NCBI RefSeq assembly: GCF_000003815.2
Contig: NC_049987.1
Span: 21,524,187-21,588,186 of the forward strand
Reading direction: 5' to 3'
DNA length: 64,000 bases
Source of the DNA: Branchiostoma floridae
Taxonomy: Eukaryota; Chordata; Leptocardii; Amphioxiformes; Branchiostomatidae
How positions within the stretch are numbered: the first letter of the stretch is position 1; each line of letters starts with the position of its first letter. The position numbers and the translations under genes were made by a program. The notes beneath the pieces are model-generated. The model worked only from the letters and a program-made list of their open reading frames with translations. It was not told where the DNA came from and ran no database searches. Shown here in pieces: positions 22,401 through 31,700 of this stretch.

Positions 22401-25246
22401 TATTGCACTCTAGAATGCAATAATATGATACTTTTGTGTCATCCTTTTTAAGCTTTTAAGTTTAAAACTGCAAAAAGTTTTGGAATCAGCTAATTTGCAT
22501 ATTTCAATACACAGATTTTTAACGTGCAAGATTTAATGCGCAAATTTTTTACACGCACAAAACCCCAAACCCCAAAGTATCATTATACTGAAAATAGGAC
22601 AGGGTAACAAAAACTTTCTCATGTTGCAGGGTATAGGATCATCCACAAGATAAAGCACACTTTTAAGTTCTGTGGAAAAATCTGGGAAGACGGATAGGGT
22701 TTGAGGTGTTTGAAGCCAAATGTTAGCTTCAAATTTCGAAATACTTTTTTTCTGCATGCAGGTAACATTAAAAATTACCTGCACCAAACAAATTTTTACC
22801 TGGCAGTGCACCGCTCTGAATATAGGAAATACAAAATTATACCATCATACTAAGATTGATCAGAAACTATTGCTATTTTTTCTTATACACATGTATACTT
22901 TATAGGTGGTAACAGTCAATGCAGCTAATAACAATCCATATTCATCTGCATCATAGGATATTGATGTATAATACCCAGTACATGGACCAATGCAGGTTAG
23001 TGCAGGCAAATTCTCGTATTTCTGGTGTCTACCTGCACGTAACCTACACTGGTCCATGTACTGGGTATATGTAGGTGGTATTTCAAGCCCTGACATGCGT
23101 ACACACCGTAATAACAACTATTGGAAGAATCTCAAAAGACAACAGGGCTGCGCAATGGTATGAAAAGCAGATAGCTGTAGCTTCCAATGCAGCAGCTGGC
23201 ATGGGATGGTGTAACAGGTATTCCATACAAATAAACAAACAAACAAACAAACCTCTGAGTATTCTGGAGGCACAGGTTGTTCTCACACCAGCAGTGCTGA
23301 AGGCATCTTTAATGGTGACAGGAATACCGTCTAAAACATGGAGCCGATTTCCTGTAAGAAGCAGTGAGCAAAGAATAGACATATAATCTTTCACAATCCA
23401 TCTTTAAATGGAAACTAGCTTGAAATGGTCTTTTAATATAAACTACGTAAAGTTAAGACTGGTTGGCTGGCTTAAGACTGATTGGCTGTGCTGTGGCTTT
23501 TGTTCGATTTGAAAAATGTCCTAGCTCCATAGTCTGTACTTAGGTAGTTGGGACACCCAGTCCCCAAGACAAGGGGTCTGCCCACTATTGTATAGAAATT
23601 GGTCCTTCAGAAATCTTCTCCTTCTTTTTATTGTTTCCCTCTAAAAGTCCCTATGAGATATCTCTAAGGGGGGATGAGTGCATACGGTTTACGGCAGAGT
23701 GGCCAAACTGTCTCTAAAGGCGGCTAGATTTTTATGCCAGGAAGATAACATGATCTTTCGGCATAAGACCTTTCCGGCATAAATACACGGCCACAGCATC
23801 TTGAAAATCGTGAATCAGCGCTTGCGCCCACCTCCCCCAAATAAACAAGAGCGTCTGTGGAAGGCCGTGAAGGAGGCTACATCCGACGCCAGCGCTCGTA
23901 AAAGGCCATTGAGGAGTTGAGATCCATGTAGCGACGTGTACGTACCCTGTCTGTGCCTGAGAGTGGAGTCTGCCGCCTGCTGACCCGCGGTGTTGTATGT
24001 CTCTGTGATGAAGACGTTTAGCTCCTGCACCTGTTTGGCTCGGGCCACGCACGCGGCACAGAGCTCCGCTGCTGTCGTCTTCCCTTCACTCAGCAGCCGA
24101 GCTGTCTGCAGAGGCGGGAACAAAGTTTTCACTTGTCCTATACTACAAAATGTACATTAAAAAATTACTAGCCTGGACCATCTTTTCGCTTGTCCGAAAT
24201 TTGAATGACATTTTTTTTCTAAGTAAGTAACTATGTATTTTCATTTCTAGTTATGGAATTCTTTTATCATTGGCTCTATTTTTCTGTGTAGCTAATGGTT
24301 GATGCCATGACTAAAAGGTATATAAAAATGACACTCATGAACAAATGTTACTTGCCCGAAAGTGCAAGTGGGGTAGGACAGGCTTAAAATCATCATATTA
24401 CATTTAAGTTTTTTAACTCTGGTAAATGAAAACAACATTTGCACCTGCAGTGGCGCCCTCTCTCCGAAAGGAGGAGGAACGCCCGCCTCACCTTTTTGTA
24501 CAAAGTAGTTAACAATAATATTAATACAGACACAACCAACATACTCAAACCAGCCCATGGGCACACCCGGGGAAGCCACAACCACAAATACCAGCCCATT
24601 TTTGCCCGTACCGACACATACAAACATTCATTTTTTTTCCACGAACCATCTCTGAGTGGAACGCCCTGCCTGGCACGGTTGTATTAAAGTGCTCCCAACG
24701 TTGAGTGCTTCCATGCCAGGCAGACGGCCTGCCCGCCCTAACCCGGGAGCCTCAACTGCCCCCCCCCCCCCCTCCCCTACGATGCCCCATGCGGGGCCAT
24801 TTGGGGGTACAGATATGTAGATGTAGATGAACATTTGAGTAGAGTAGTTGAACTTTAAGTATAGAAGAGTATTTTATTAGGCAATCACTGAATCCATGAA
24901 AATAAAACACTGGGCACAATTCACAGTAGTTAATACGTCACCCATGCACACACAGATGGGCATATAGATACACACAACTACAGGCAGACATACGCACAGA
25001 CACACATACAGAGACAGAAACCCAGACAGATAGGGACCGACAGACAGATGGGCACATGCACAATGACAGATATCTAAACCAAGTCAAGTTTTAGCCAAGG
25101 AGCTTATATTGAGATATAAGCTCCTTGTTTTAGCCAACCCACGATGCACACAGCCCCTATCCGAGCTAGTACTAGTACGTGTAAGTGATCAAGAGTAAGG
25201 GTTGAAAACTACACTTCCTTACCTCCTTCAGTGTGAGACCCAGCAT
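7495..25246 (-). CDS. QRSL1: Glutamyl-tRNA(Gln) amidotransferase subunit A, mitochondrial (GatA)
   Basis: Coding exons on the minus strand, in order: 25223-25246 (8 codons from the ATG), 23946-24105, 23253-23351, 17994-18090, one missing exon, 16752-16927, 14641-14753, 13650-13842, 13026-13143, 7495-7700. All junctions are GT-AG and phase-consistent. GatA converts Glu-tRNA(Gln) to Gln-tRNA(Gln) within the mitochondrial GatCAB complex. Amidase signature parts are visible: catalytic Lys in IPVTIKDAF (exon 3), the [11 protein letters not shown] segment (exon 4), and the nucleophile Ser in [12 protein letters not shown] (16.9 kb). [14 protein letters not shown] and DILLTPTTL are also strongly conserved. 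The exon for the cis-Ser GGSSGGSA segment is absent and probably falls in the N gap at 17176-17365; phase requires its length to be a multiple of three. The final exon after NLAG was not found. Confidence 0.95.
8064..8824. mobile_element. Harbinger-like MITE, copy 1 (contains assembly gap)
   Basis: Imperfect inverted ends GGTTCCGGGTCGGAGTT / AACTCCGGTCCGATACC are flanked by TTA on both sides (8061-8063, 8825-8827), the 3-bp target of PIF/Harbinger elements. It is nearly identical to copy 2 (11117-11779) apart from the 100-N gap at 8198-8297. No transposase frame. Confidence 0.85.
8198..8297. other. Assembly gap (100 N)
   Basis: Exactly 100 N, a nominal length. The sister MITE has only two bases (TA) at the corresponding position, between TTTGTCG and TTTTCTG, so the true missing length may be about 2 bp unless this copy carries an insertion. 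Confidence 0.95.
8828..9925. other. Intronic sequence between two transposons
   Basis: QRSL1 intron 9. No coding exon seen. It includes a run of C at about 9004-9018 and two perfect TGACGTCA sites (CRE-like palindromes) 11 bp apart at about 9599-9619. It is GC-richer than the flanking intron and may itself be repeat-derived. Confidence 0.35.
9928..11079. mobile_element. Non-autonomous TA-target DNA transposon, 1.15 kb
   Basis: Inverted ends CAGTGGAATCCGCTTTATTG (left) and CAGTGGATTCCAATTATTCG (reverse complement of right) are flanked by TA (9926-9927, 11080-11081). Subterminal TTATCC-type motifs repeat near both ends. This matches the Tc1/mariner/pogo pattern. The interior has only short frames with no transposase similarity that I recognise. 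Confidence 0.8.
11117..11779. mobile_element. Harbinger-like MITE, copy 2
   Basis: A 663-bp intact copy of the element at 8064, same orientation, flanked by TTA (11114-11116, 11780-11782). It differs from copy 1 by only a handful of substitutions, so both copies are young. Confidence 0.88.
11783..12235. other. Intronic sequence, nothing recognised
   Basis: QRSL1 intron 9. It includes a long G run at about 12000-12017 and AT-rich sequence. No exon or transposon ends identified. Confidence 0.3.
12236..12630. repeat. About 60-bp tandem repeat built from a MITE end
   Basis: About six units containing ACAGTCAAACCTGTACTAGT, then GGCCACCTCTA, then GGACCACCTGGCCATTGATA in tandem. The CAGTCAAACCTG start is the terminal motif of the TA-target elements at 20509 and 29553. 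The 111- and 146-residue frames across it are repeat artefacts. Confidence 0.85.
12682..12744 (-). pseudogene. Ribosomal protein L10 (uL16) fragment
   Basis: On the minus strand 21 codons read [20 protein letters not shown] plus Q, nearly identical to the highly conserved core of eukaryotic RPL10. Beyond this block the upstream residues (DPS before TG) and downstream residues (PLMGF) diverge. It is in the same orientation as QRSL1, in intron 9, next to a MITE-like ACAGTCAAAT. I read it as a captured or retroposed fragment, not a functional gene. Confidence 0.65.
12841..12996. mobile_element. Small palindromic-ended MITE
   Basis: Inverted ends ACCTAATCTTCAAGCAGA and its near-complement at the right (TCTGCTTGGAGATTAGGT) are flanked by TTTA (12837-12840, 12997-13000). 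A related, more degraded copy is at about 54418-54572. Confidence 0.75.
13564..13660 (-). repeat. Four-fold tandem repeat of a splice-donor segment
   Basis: The motif CTCTTACC(G/A)AATTC plus spacer is repeated four times at about 23-bp spacing; on the minus strand each unit reads GAATTTGGTAAGAG or GAATTCGGTAAGAG. The rightmost unit contains the actual 5' splice site of the QRSL1 exon 13650-13842; the other three lie downstream in the intron. Confidence 0.8.
13861..14418. other. QRSL1 intron, nothing recognised
   Basis: An ACTGAACTGAACTGAACT run at about 14365-14386 resembles the tail of the tRNA-like SINE at 40660. Otherwise no feature. Confidence 0.3.
14419..14635. mobile_element. MITE family M (GTAACGTTAG ends), copy 1
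   Basis: Inverted ends GTAACGTTAGTACACCTTTA and GTAACGCTGGTTCACCTTTA (reverse complement of right end). The inner part has GAAACCACCGT/GCAATATTTT sub-inversions shared with copies at 15574, 32799 and 41834. Its right end is only 5 bp from the edge of QRSL1 exon 14641-14753. Confidence 0.8.
14776..15135. mobile_element. hAT-like MITE with lysine-free GGGCAAGT interior
   Basis: The ends CAGAGTTGGACAAGT and ACTTGTCCAACCCTG are inverted. Flanks CACACAGT and CACACAAG match at 6 of 8, an eroded 8-bp target duplication. Related pieces are at 33587-33844 and about 24133-24390. Confidence 0.65.
15136..15573. other. QRSL1 intron, nothing recognised
   Basis: AT-rich sequence with short A runs and no coding similarity seen on either strand. 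Confidence 0.3.
15574..15801. mobile_element. MITE family M, copy 2
   Basis: Left end TAACGCTAGTTCACTTTTAT, right end the complement of GTAATTCTAGTTAACCTTTA. Same interior layout as copy 1 at 14419, with GATATAGGTTACC near the right end. Confidence 0.7.
15802..16751. other. QRSL1 intron, nothing recognised
   Basis: Contains a 2x tandem GGTCATGATGGTGTCATGTC repeat at about 16461-16502. No exon or element ends identified. Confidence 0.3.
17176..17365. other. Assembly gap (190 N) probably hiding a QRSL1 exon
   Basis: 190 N preceded by TACAGTCAAAC, the end motif of the TA-target MITE family, so the gap begins inside a repeat. It lies between QRSL1 exons 17994-18090 and 16752-16927, exactly where the exon for the GGSSGGSA segment is expected and otherwise absent. 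Confidence 0.8.
18159..18332. mobile_element. TA-flanked MITE, second copy
   Basis: A 174-bp relative of the element at 3207: left CAGTAGAAGCCAGTTAATTG, right end the complement of CAGCAGAATCCGCTTAATTG. TA flanks at 18157-18158 and 18333-18334. Confidence 0.8.
18414..19496. mobile_element. Palindromic MITE family P, copy interrupted by another element
   Basis: Outer ends CTGTAAATGCATTTAAGTTT and the complement of CTGTAAATGCAGAAACGTTC, flanked by TA. Removing the nested element (18560-19444) leaves about 200 bp, matching the uninterrupted relatives at 26418-26625 (208 bp) and 50772-50978 (207 bp). Confidence 0.85.
18560..19444 (-). mobile_element. Nested TA-target element N, copy 1 (885 bp)
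   Basis: Inverted ends ACATGCATTGGCATAATACC and ACATCCATTGGCATAATACC (reverse complement of right end), flanked by TA. It is about 95 percent identical by eye over most of its length to the opposite-strand copy at 36122-37010. Both contain AAAATGGCGGGAAAATGGCG, two tandem YY1-like sites, and a 61-codon frame differing at two residues. Confidence 0.88.
19497..19891. other. QRSL1 intron, nothing recognised
   Basis: AT-rich intronic sequence between two transposon insertions. Confidence 0.3.
20329..20428. other. Assembly gap (100 N)
   Basis: A nominal 100-N gap inside the Harbinger-like element. Confidence 0.95.
20509..20992. mobile_element. Nested TA-target MITE family T (CAGTCAAACCTG ends), copy 1
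   Basis: Perfect inverted ends CAGTCAAACCTG / CAGGTTTGACTG flanked by TA (20507-20508, 20993-20994). It has subterminal GTGGCCGCTA/TAGCGGCCAC motifs. It sits inside the element at 19895, so it is younger than it. Relatives: 29553-30345, the tandem array at 12236, and eroded pieces at 17166 and 26740-26820. Confidence 0.88.
21183..21661. other. QRSL1 intron with a small hairpin
   Basis: Positions about 21193-21243 fold back: CTCAAGCAACTGGATAGTAT pairs with ATACTATCAAGTTGCTTGAG. The rest is unremarkable. Confidence 0.4.
21662..22580. mobile_element. Inverted-repeat element interrupted by a hAT MITE
   Basis: The left part has GGGTTTCTGCGCGTTAAAAA, then repeated CACGTTAAAAATCTGCG. The right part ends with the complement (CAGATTTTTAACGTGC ... 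CACGCACAAAACCCC). Exact ends are not clear. The hAT MITE at 22085-22361 lies inside. Confidence 0.5.
22085..22361. mobile_element. hAT-type MITE, copy 2
   Basis: Ends CAGGGCTCTAGCCAGC / GCTGGCTAAAGCCCTG with a perfect 8-bp target duplication CTTTTAAA (22077-22084, 22362-22369). It is an inverted-orientation relative of copy 1 at 5743. Confidence 0.9.
22971..23068. repeat. Compact near-perfect hairpin
   Basis: ATACCCAGTACATGGACCA followed by (A/G)TG(C/T)AGGTTA and GTGCAGG pairs with its complement at the right arm. There are two wobble-compatible mismatches and one bulge over about 36 bp, with a loop of about 25 nt. It lies in QRSL1 intron 3 upstream of exon 23253-23351. It could be a small fold-back MITE or a hairpin RNA precursor. 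Confidence 0.7.
24133..24390. repeat. Eroded hAT-like MITE piece
   Basis: Begins ACTTGTCCTAT and ends near GTGCAAGTGGGGTAGGACAG, with interior GGCTCTATTTTTCTGTG shared with the 14776 and 33587 elements. It lies in QRSL1 intron 1, directly beside exon 2. Confidence 0.5.
24433..24830 (+). pseudogene. Truncated, frameshifted LINE reverse transcriptase C-terminus
   Basis: The plus-strand frame reads [20 protein letters not shown] and continues to a TDTYKHSFF segment. After a T run it continues in the next frame as [11 protein letters not shown], the usual C-terminal signature of CR1/L2-type reverse transcriptases. It is 5' truncated, frameshifted and dead. A C run and a short GCCCCATGCGGGGC hairpin follow. 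Confidence 0.8.
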
Positions 25247-25751
25247 GCTAAAGACTCTCGGAAAGTTAAACTGTGCCAGGAAAGTTGTCAAGAAAGTCAA
25301 GGACGATTCTGGTCTTCCGCCATGATGTTTGGACCTGCACATGTGCTTGAGATAGTCCAATATTTTTAGGGGTGCATAATCTGAAGAGAAGGTCTAGAAT
25401 ATCTTTCAACTCACAAACTATAATCTATTTGCAAATAAATACTTAAATAAATATATATTTTGATAATATTTGATTGAATATACAATCTGTAATATGATTC
25501 TATAGTCTAAATAATTTTTTGCCCTTACTAATTTTACCTATTTTAGGAATGCACTATTCTTCAACGAGGTCAAAGGTGGAGGGTCATTGCAGACGATGAC
25601 CTTCCGTGTTATACAACACATGTTATGAAAGTCCAAAATAAGTATTTCCGTATTTCTCGTGAATTTTAGGGGATTCCCCCAACGAAATTGATCTCAATTG
25701 TTTTCTGATGTCTAGATGAAGTAACAGACATTTGACACAGCAACAGAAAAC
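25247..25751. promoter_or_regulatory. Divergent promoter region of QRSL1 and RTN4IP1
   Basis: 505 bp separate the two start codons, so both transcripts must start here. On the QRSL1 side the 5'UTR has ATCATGGCGGAAG (YY1- and ETS-like) with a short upstream ORF. In the middle AGGTCAAAGG and GATGACCTTCC resemble nuclear-receptor half-sites of the ERR type often found near mitochondrial genes. Site function is inferred only. No TATA box is evident. Confidence 0.7.
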
Positions 25752-28700
25752 ATGATCACCGGTACGTTAGGTCGTATTTGTGGATCTTGCAGAACACTTC
25801 TTGTCAAGAAGGAGCCAAGTTTTCTTGGAAGATGCAGTTTCCAAAGAAACCAAGGATGCAGGGATTTTTCCACCAGTCAGAGAAGACCTTACATCATGAA
25901 GGCGTGGCAGCTGAAGGCGTATGGCAGTAACAAGAACTTCCAGTGTGTTGATTTTTTTATTTATTTTCCTTTTCAATGTTTTGATATTTTTCTTTGATAT
26001 AATATATCATGATATACGTGTTCTTAAGTTCATAACAAATTGGTTTTGATTTTGATTTGATTTATTCGGCTGTATAATCATGAGAAATACAGCCAGGGCT
26101 ACCCAACTAGCCGGAGGCTATTATGGTAAAAGAATACATTCCATGAAGCCTTCATTCATTCATCTACAAACTCCATACATTCGTCCATCCACAAATTCCA
26201 ACCATCCATGATCCATCCATCCATCCATCATTCATTCATTCATTCTTTGTTTCTACCATTTCCCCAGGTTCACAGACAACGCCCCGATGCCCCCGATAAT
26301 GTACCCAAACCAGATGGTGGTACAAGTGTGTGCTGCTAGTGTGAATCCCTTAGACGTCATGATGAGAGGTAAGTGTGACTTTCCAACTTCCACAGGATGA
26401 AAATCACATGTCTAGTACTGTAAATGCAGAAACTTTCACGGTGGTTTAATGTTCGCGGTTTTCGCGGTAGCCCCTTTACTGCGAACTTAAAACCGCCTTG
26501 AACATTTTTCCATGGCAGTAAGAGACTACAGTGCATGGTGATACCGCGAACTTTAAACCACCGTGAACAGTCCTTTTTCCTGCTACCGCAAAATTAAATC
26601 CCCGTGAAATCAAATGCATTTACAGTAACTATATGTGTGGAAAATAAAGAAGGCAACGATAACCTGATACAGTATGATCTGCTTGGCTGTGGACAGGAAC
26701 ATCTTCTCAATAGTGCAAATTAAAAAGCTCACCGGGCAATACTATTTTAGGGGCCAGCTACAGGCTGGCTGCAAGTGGCCATCTCTACATAAGGACCACC
26801 TGGCCTGTGTGACCACTTATTCCATTGACATATACATGTCTATAGTGATTAGCTGTCCAATAGTGATTTTACCACTAGACCTGTCTAGACCAGATTTTAT
26901 CGGTTCCCTGGTGAGTGGTTTTCTTGTTCAGTTTTGACTCAGCATCAAATAAAACTTGGATTCGCAGGAAACAGAAATTATTTTGTGTTTAATTTTTTTT
27001 CTACCTTTGCAGAAGGTTATGGTGCGGCAATGTTAAACAGACAGCGTGATCCGACAGGCGTGCTTCCCTTCATGGAACCCAACGTCAACGAGCTTCCCCT
27101 TGTTCTGGGGCGGGACTGTTCCGGCATCGTCATGGAGACAGGACTCAACGTGAAGGAGTACAAACCTGGGGAAGAGGTACTATGTTAATTAGTATTCCAC
27201 TTTTTAAATCCAGTTTTTATACCAGGATGCTATTTTTTAGATTTATTTTTTGTTACTGAATAATGAACCATAAATTAGATAGAGGAATTGCTATGCATTT
27301 GGTATTGTATTATTGTTAATCAATAATATATGAGCTAGCAAGCTAATCCCCTAGCAACTTCCTTTGAAACTGCAATGCAGTAGCCGATTTTTGTACATGT
27401 ATCTTCCTTTCGGAACACTATTCATAGCATTATCATTGTAACAGTTAAGAATTGCACTTTCAATTAAGTTACATTGTAATTGGCAGAGGGGAACACCTTA
27501 ATCTCATTTGACAAAAGAACAAAGATTGCCCACAAGGCAATATCATCATCATCATCAAATTGTATATTGTATATACACTGGAAAGAACTTATAGTAAATT
27601 TTGGAGTGGCAAGAGCACACTCAGAATCTCCCACACTATCAAATCAATTTACTTTGTGAGGCAGCTGAACCTACGCAGATGATGGTGGAAAACAAACAGA
27701 CGTGTTTACTGGGAGTCATTTCTATAGAGTGCTGTTGACTGACAGGTCTTGCAATTAGAGTCTGTGGTTCAGAATGCTTCGTGGTTGTGAGAAGTGAGAC
27801 CGCGTGGCGCAGCAGCAGCGTGTTTTGCTCGGGACCGAGAGATCTCGAGTTAGAATCCTGCCATGTCACCGATCTTGTGCCCATGGAAAAAGCACTTTAC
27901 ACGGCTTTACTCAAGTGAAAAATGACTACCTACTAGTAGCTTTGGAGAGGGCCATCCCTCGGATAGGACGCAAAATGGAGGTTTTGTGTTTGGGTAGGGC
28001 CACACCCCACACATGATAAAGAACCCAACACATGTACGATGGTGCAAATCCTTCCGTCTAGAGTTGGTGATTCTCTACAAATTACCCGGACTCCAGGAGG
28101 AATAGTGACGTATCAGTCACTAATGAAGATCTGTATGAAACCAAACCAAATCAAACCAAATCAAACCAAAGAAAGAGATAATGGTAGATTTTGGAGTGGT
28201 AAGAACACAGAACCCCAGATGATTGGTTCAATAAACTTTCCTAGGTGGTCGAACCTTTGAAGATTGTTGAAAACAGACGTATTTACTGGGACTCATTTCT
28301 ATAGAGACTTCTCCATAGCATTATTACTGTAACAGTTAAGAAATAACTTTTACACTTTCAATTAAGTTAACATTACATTGTAATTGGCTGGGGGGAACAC
28401 CTTAATCTCATTTGACAAAAGCACAAAGATTGCCCACATGGCAATATCATTAATGTCATCAAGTTACACACTTGAAATTGTATATTTTACTGGAACAAAA
28501 GAAAGAAATTATTATAATAGTAAATTTTAGAGTAGCAAGAACACAGAATCTCCCAGACTATCAAATCAATTTACTTTGTGAGGCAACTGAACCTACGCAG
28601 ATGATGGTGGAAAACAGACGTATATACTGGGAGTCATTTCTATAGAGTGCTTTTGACTGACAGGTCCTGCAGAGACATGGCAATTAGAGTCTCAGCGTGA

Positions 28701-31700
28701 GGCTCGGGATGTGTCGTGGCTGCGAGCAGAACTTTGAAAAAAACTCCTCTCTGTCAGCCATTGTCATGCTGATGAGTTTCTTCAGCTCGTCTGTTAGTGT
28801 AACCCAAGTGTGCGGAGGCAACAAGCCTGCATGATGTGATGTACAGTGTGGATAAAATCTTGTAATTTTTTATCTTGTGTACATGTGGTGCAGATTTTGA
28901 TGAAAAAATAAAGCTGTGTATTCAGATAATGATTATAATAAGTTTAGTACAAATGCTTGCCTGATGGTTTATCAATCAATCAATCAATCAATCAATCAAG
29001 TACAAGTAATGAAGAGTACAAATGTACTTCGGGACATTATGAGTGACAGCCATTACTCTTTTTCAGCATCACTACCAGAACAAAGTATAAACAGCTGGTG
29101 TGTGATTATTATTGAGGGGATTTGAACACCTTTTGAATTTTTTTTCTATTCATTAAAACTTATATAAAGGATCACATAGATGATACAAAACATGTTCACA
29201 AAACTACTAAGACTAAAGTACATGTAAAACTTAAAAAAAAAGGATACCATAGAATATACTCATGGTAACAACAAAATAATTTATGGAATAACGACCTGAT
29301 GAAACTTCATCACAGAAAATTATTCAAACACTTGCCAAGCCAATTACTATTTTCTGACGTGTTGTTAGCGGTACAAACCATTGTACAGGAAAGCTCAATA
29401 CAAACTCCCACTCAGCAGGCCTGCCAGACACAAAGACTCATTTGTTAATTGGTATGAGTGCCATTATAGACTTCCAAAATGACTTATTTACACCCATGTG
29501 TACTGAAGGTATCACTTTGTCCATTTCTATGTCAGTGACTGAAAAATAAGTACAGTCAAACCTGCCCGAGCGACCACCTCTTCTCAGCGACCACCTGGCC
29601 ATTTCGACCGCTTTTTCTCGGTCCCGATTTTTTTCCCCGTTGACGTAAGCATTAAGCGACCTTTTCTCAACGACCACCTGACCAACGCGACCGCGACCGG
29701 CCCAAATTGGGACCCATAACGACCGCATCATTTTCAAAATTGAGGTTTTCATCGATTTCTGATGATAACTAGCACGATTTTTTGCCAAAATCGACCAGTT
29801 TGCGTCAGTTTTGACTGCCATTACGATGTTATGTTTAGAATAAAGATCACGGTGGTCAATGGGTGGGTCAATTGGGCAGTCTACTGTAGTATGGGAGAAA
29901 ATTTCATTTAAAAAAATCTGAATTTAGTTGTTACAATTTAAAAAAAAATCTATATCATTATAAAGTGAACGAATGCTATGTATATTGTCTTATACTTTTA
30001 AAAGAAAGATCTGTGTAGCTCATCGACCTTTTTAAGAAAGATATGCATAAAGTAACTGACAGCCGAGTAAGGGTCTAAAACGTTAGTGTACAAATATTCT
30101 GTATCGTATAAAAGTTTGATAAAAGATTGGGGTTAAATTTTCAGTGTGCGTGTTGTATGCGCGTAAGCAGACCTCGCTTCTTTGCGTGCGTGCAATGTGC
30201 TTGCTTTTTGCCATTGAACACAACGGAAACCATTTATACTTTGTATTGGGCATGTTTTGAGTCGATACTCTTCTCAGCGACCACCTGTCCAAATGGACCG
30301 TTTTTTTCCGGTCCCCCGGGTGGTCGTCTTGGACAGGTTTGACTGTATTGAGGTTTGCATGAAACTGTTAGGACTCTGTAAATTCTAACATTATGTTTTT
30401 TTTTAAAACTCTTAGTCAATCTGATGGTTGTCAAAGACTAGACGGAGTACTTGCACATATTGTATTTGCTGTCATGGAATAATCAACACTTTTCCATTTG
30501 GTCCTCAAATACATACAAGAAGAAATCAAACTACATTGTAGGACGATTCCACCATAAGAATGTCGTCCATCATAAGAATGGTGATGGTAGTATAGTTTTT
30601 AACGGTCACTATTTTCAGACACAGTCTATGATAAGTCAGTGCAACACAGTATTGTATTGCAGTATACGTGACCGGTCTGCCTAAACACCACAAACGACCA
30701 CAAACAACCACAAACGACCACAAACGACTCTAATAAGCAGAGTATATGGGGCAACGACCTTGTGTGATGCACTGGAGACAATGTTTATACATTGATGAAT
30801 TTAAAAAATGCAACAACTCCTACGTATTCATGAGTTATTTTGAGTTAGTCCGCTGGTTTCAAGATCGAAGCAATTCTTGGCTGCCATGTTGGATCGCCCG
30901 TGCTAGGAGTCTGCATGGGGAAATTCTCGATACCTCCCTTGGCTCCATAGATGACAGGGCGATAAAACTATGGAAGCTGTTGGTTCATAGATTCTAGCAT
31001 ACCGCAATTCTATCATTGCCAACTTATAAACTGAGTGATTTTCAGCCTCAAATGCAAGCAAGCACGATCTAACATGGTGGCCAAGAATTGCTTTAACCTT
31101 GACACAGGACTAACTCGAAATAACTGGTGAATACGTAGGACTTGCTGCGTTTTTTTAATCCATAAAATATGTATAAACAAAATGTCTCCAGATCGTACAC
31201 AAGGTCGTTGCCCCATATGCATTGCATATTAGAGTCGTTTGTGGTTATTTGTGGTGTTTAGGCAGACCCTACGTGACTCTGATCAGCCATGATGGAGAAA
31301 ATTTGATTTGGATTGAAAGCTGATTAGCATAATTATGTATCTAAAACCTTAATGGAAATATCACTGCAGGACTTCTCTCTCAAGGGCACTCTATTCACAA
31401 GCCAGTGGGATAGAAAGTAAAAGCTATTCAGCATCTCCCAGCAACCAAATTATGTTTTTCTGCAAAATGTTAGGGTTATTAACGGATTAGCCTCTCTGAT
31501 GTTTGCCACGCAAAAATGGTGGCTAGGTGTTGTTTTTTTGCTTGAATTGAGGAAGTTTGAATGACATTTGTGTAAAATGCCTTTTCCAAGGGCACAACAT
31601 TGATGCCTGTCAGGGATTTGAACCCCAAACCCCTTGATTCATGGGCACAGTGTTCTAGCCGGCCTGAAGTTTTTTTTCGTCTCCTGAATTTTGAATGGAA

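Noticed and set aside
27805..27858. Functional tRNA gene
   Set aside because: A and B boxes are present but no cloverleaf forms and a SINE body and tail follow.
29438..29821. 127-residue minus-strand frame
   Set aside because: It lies mostly inside a MITE with defined ends and has no protein-like features.
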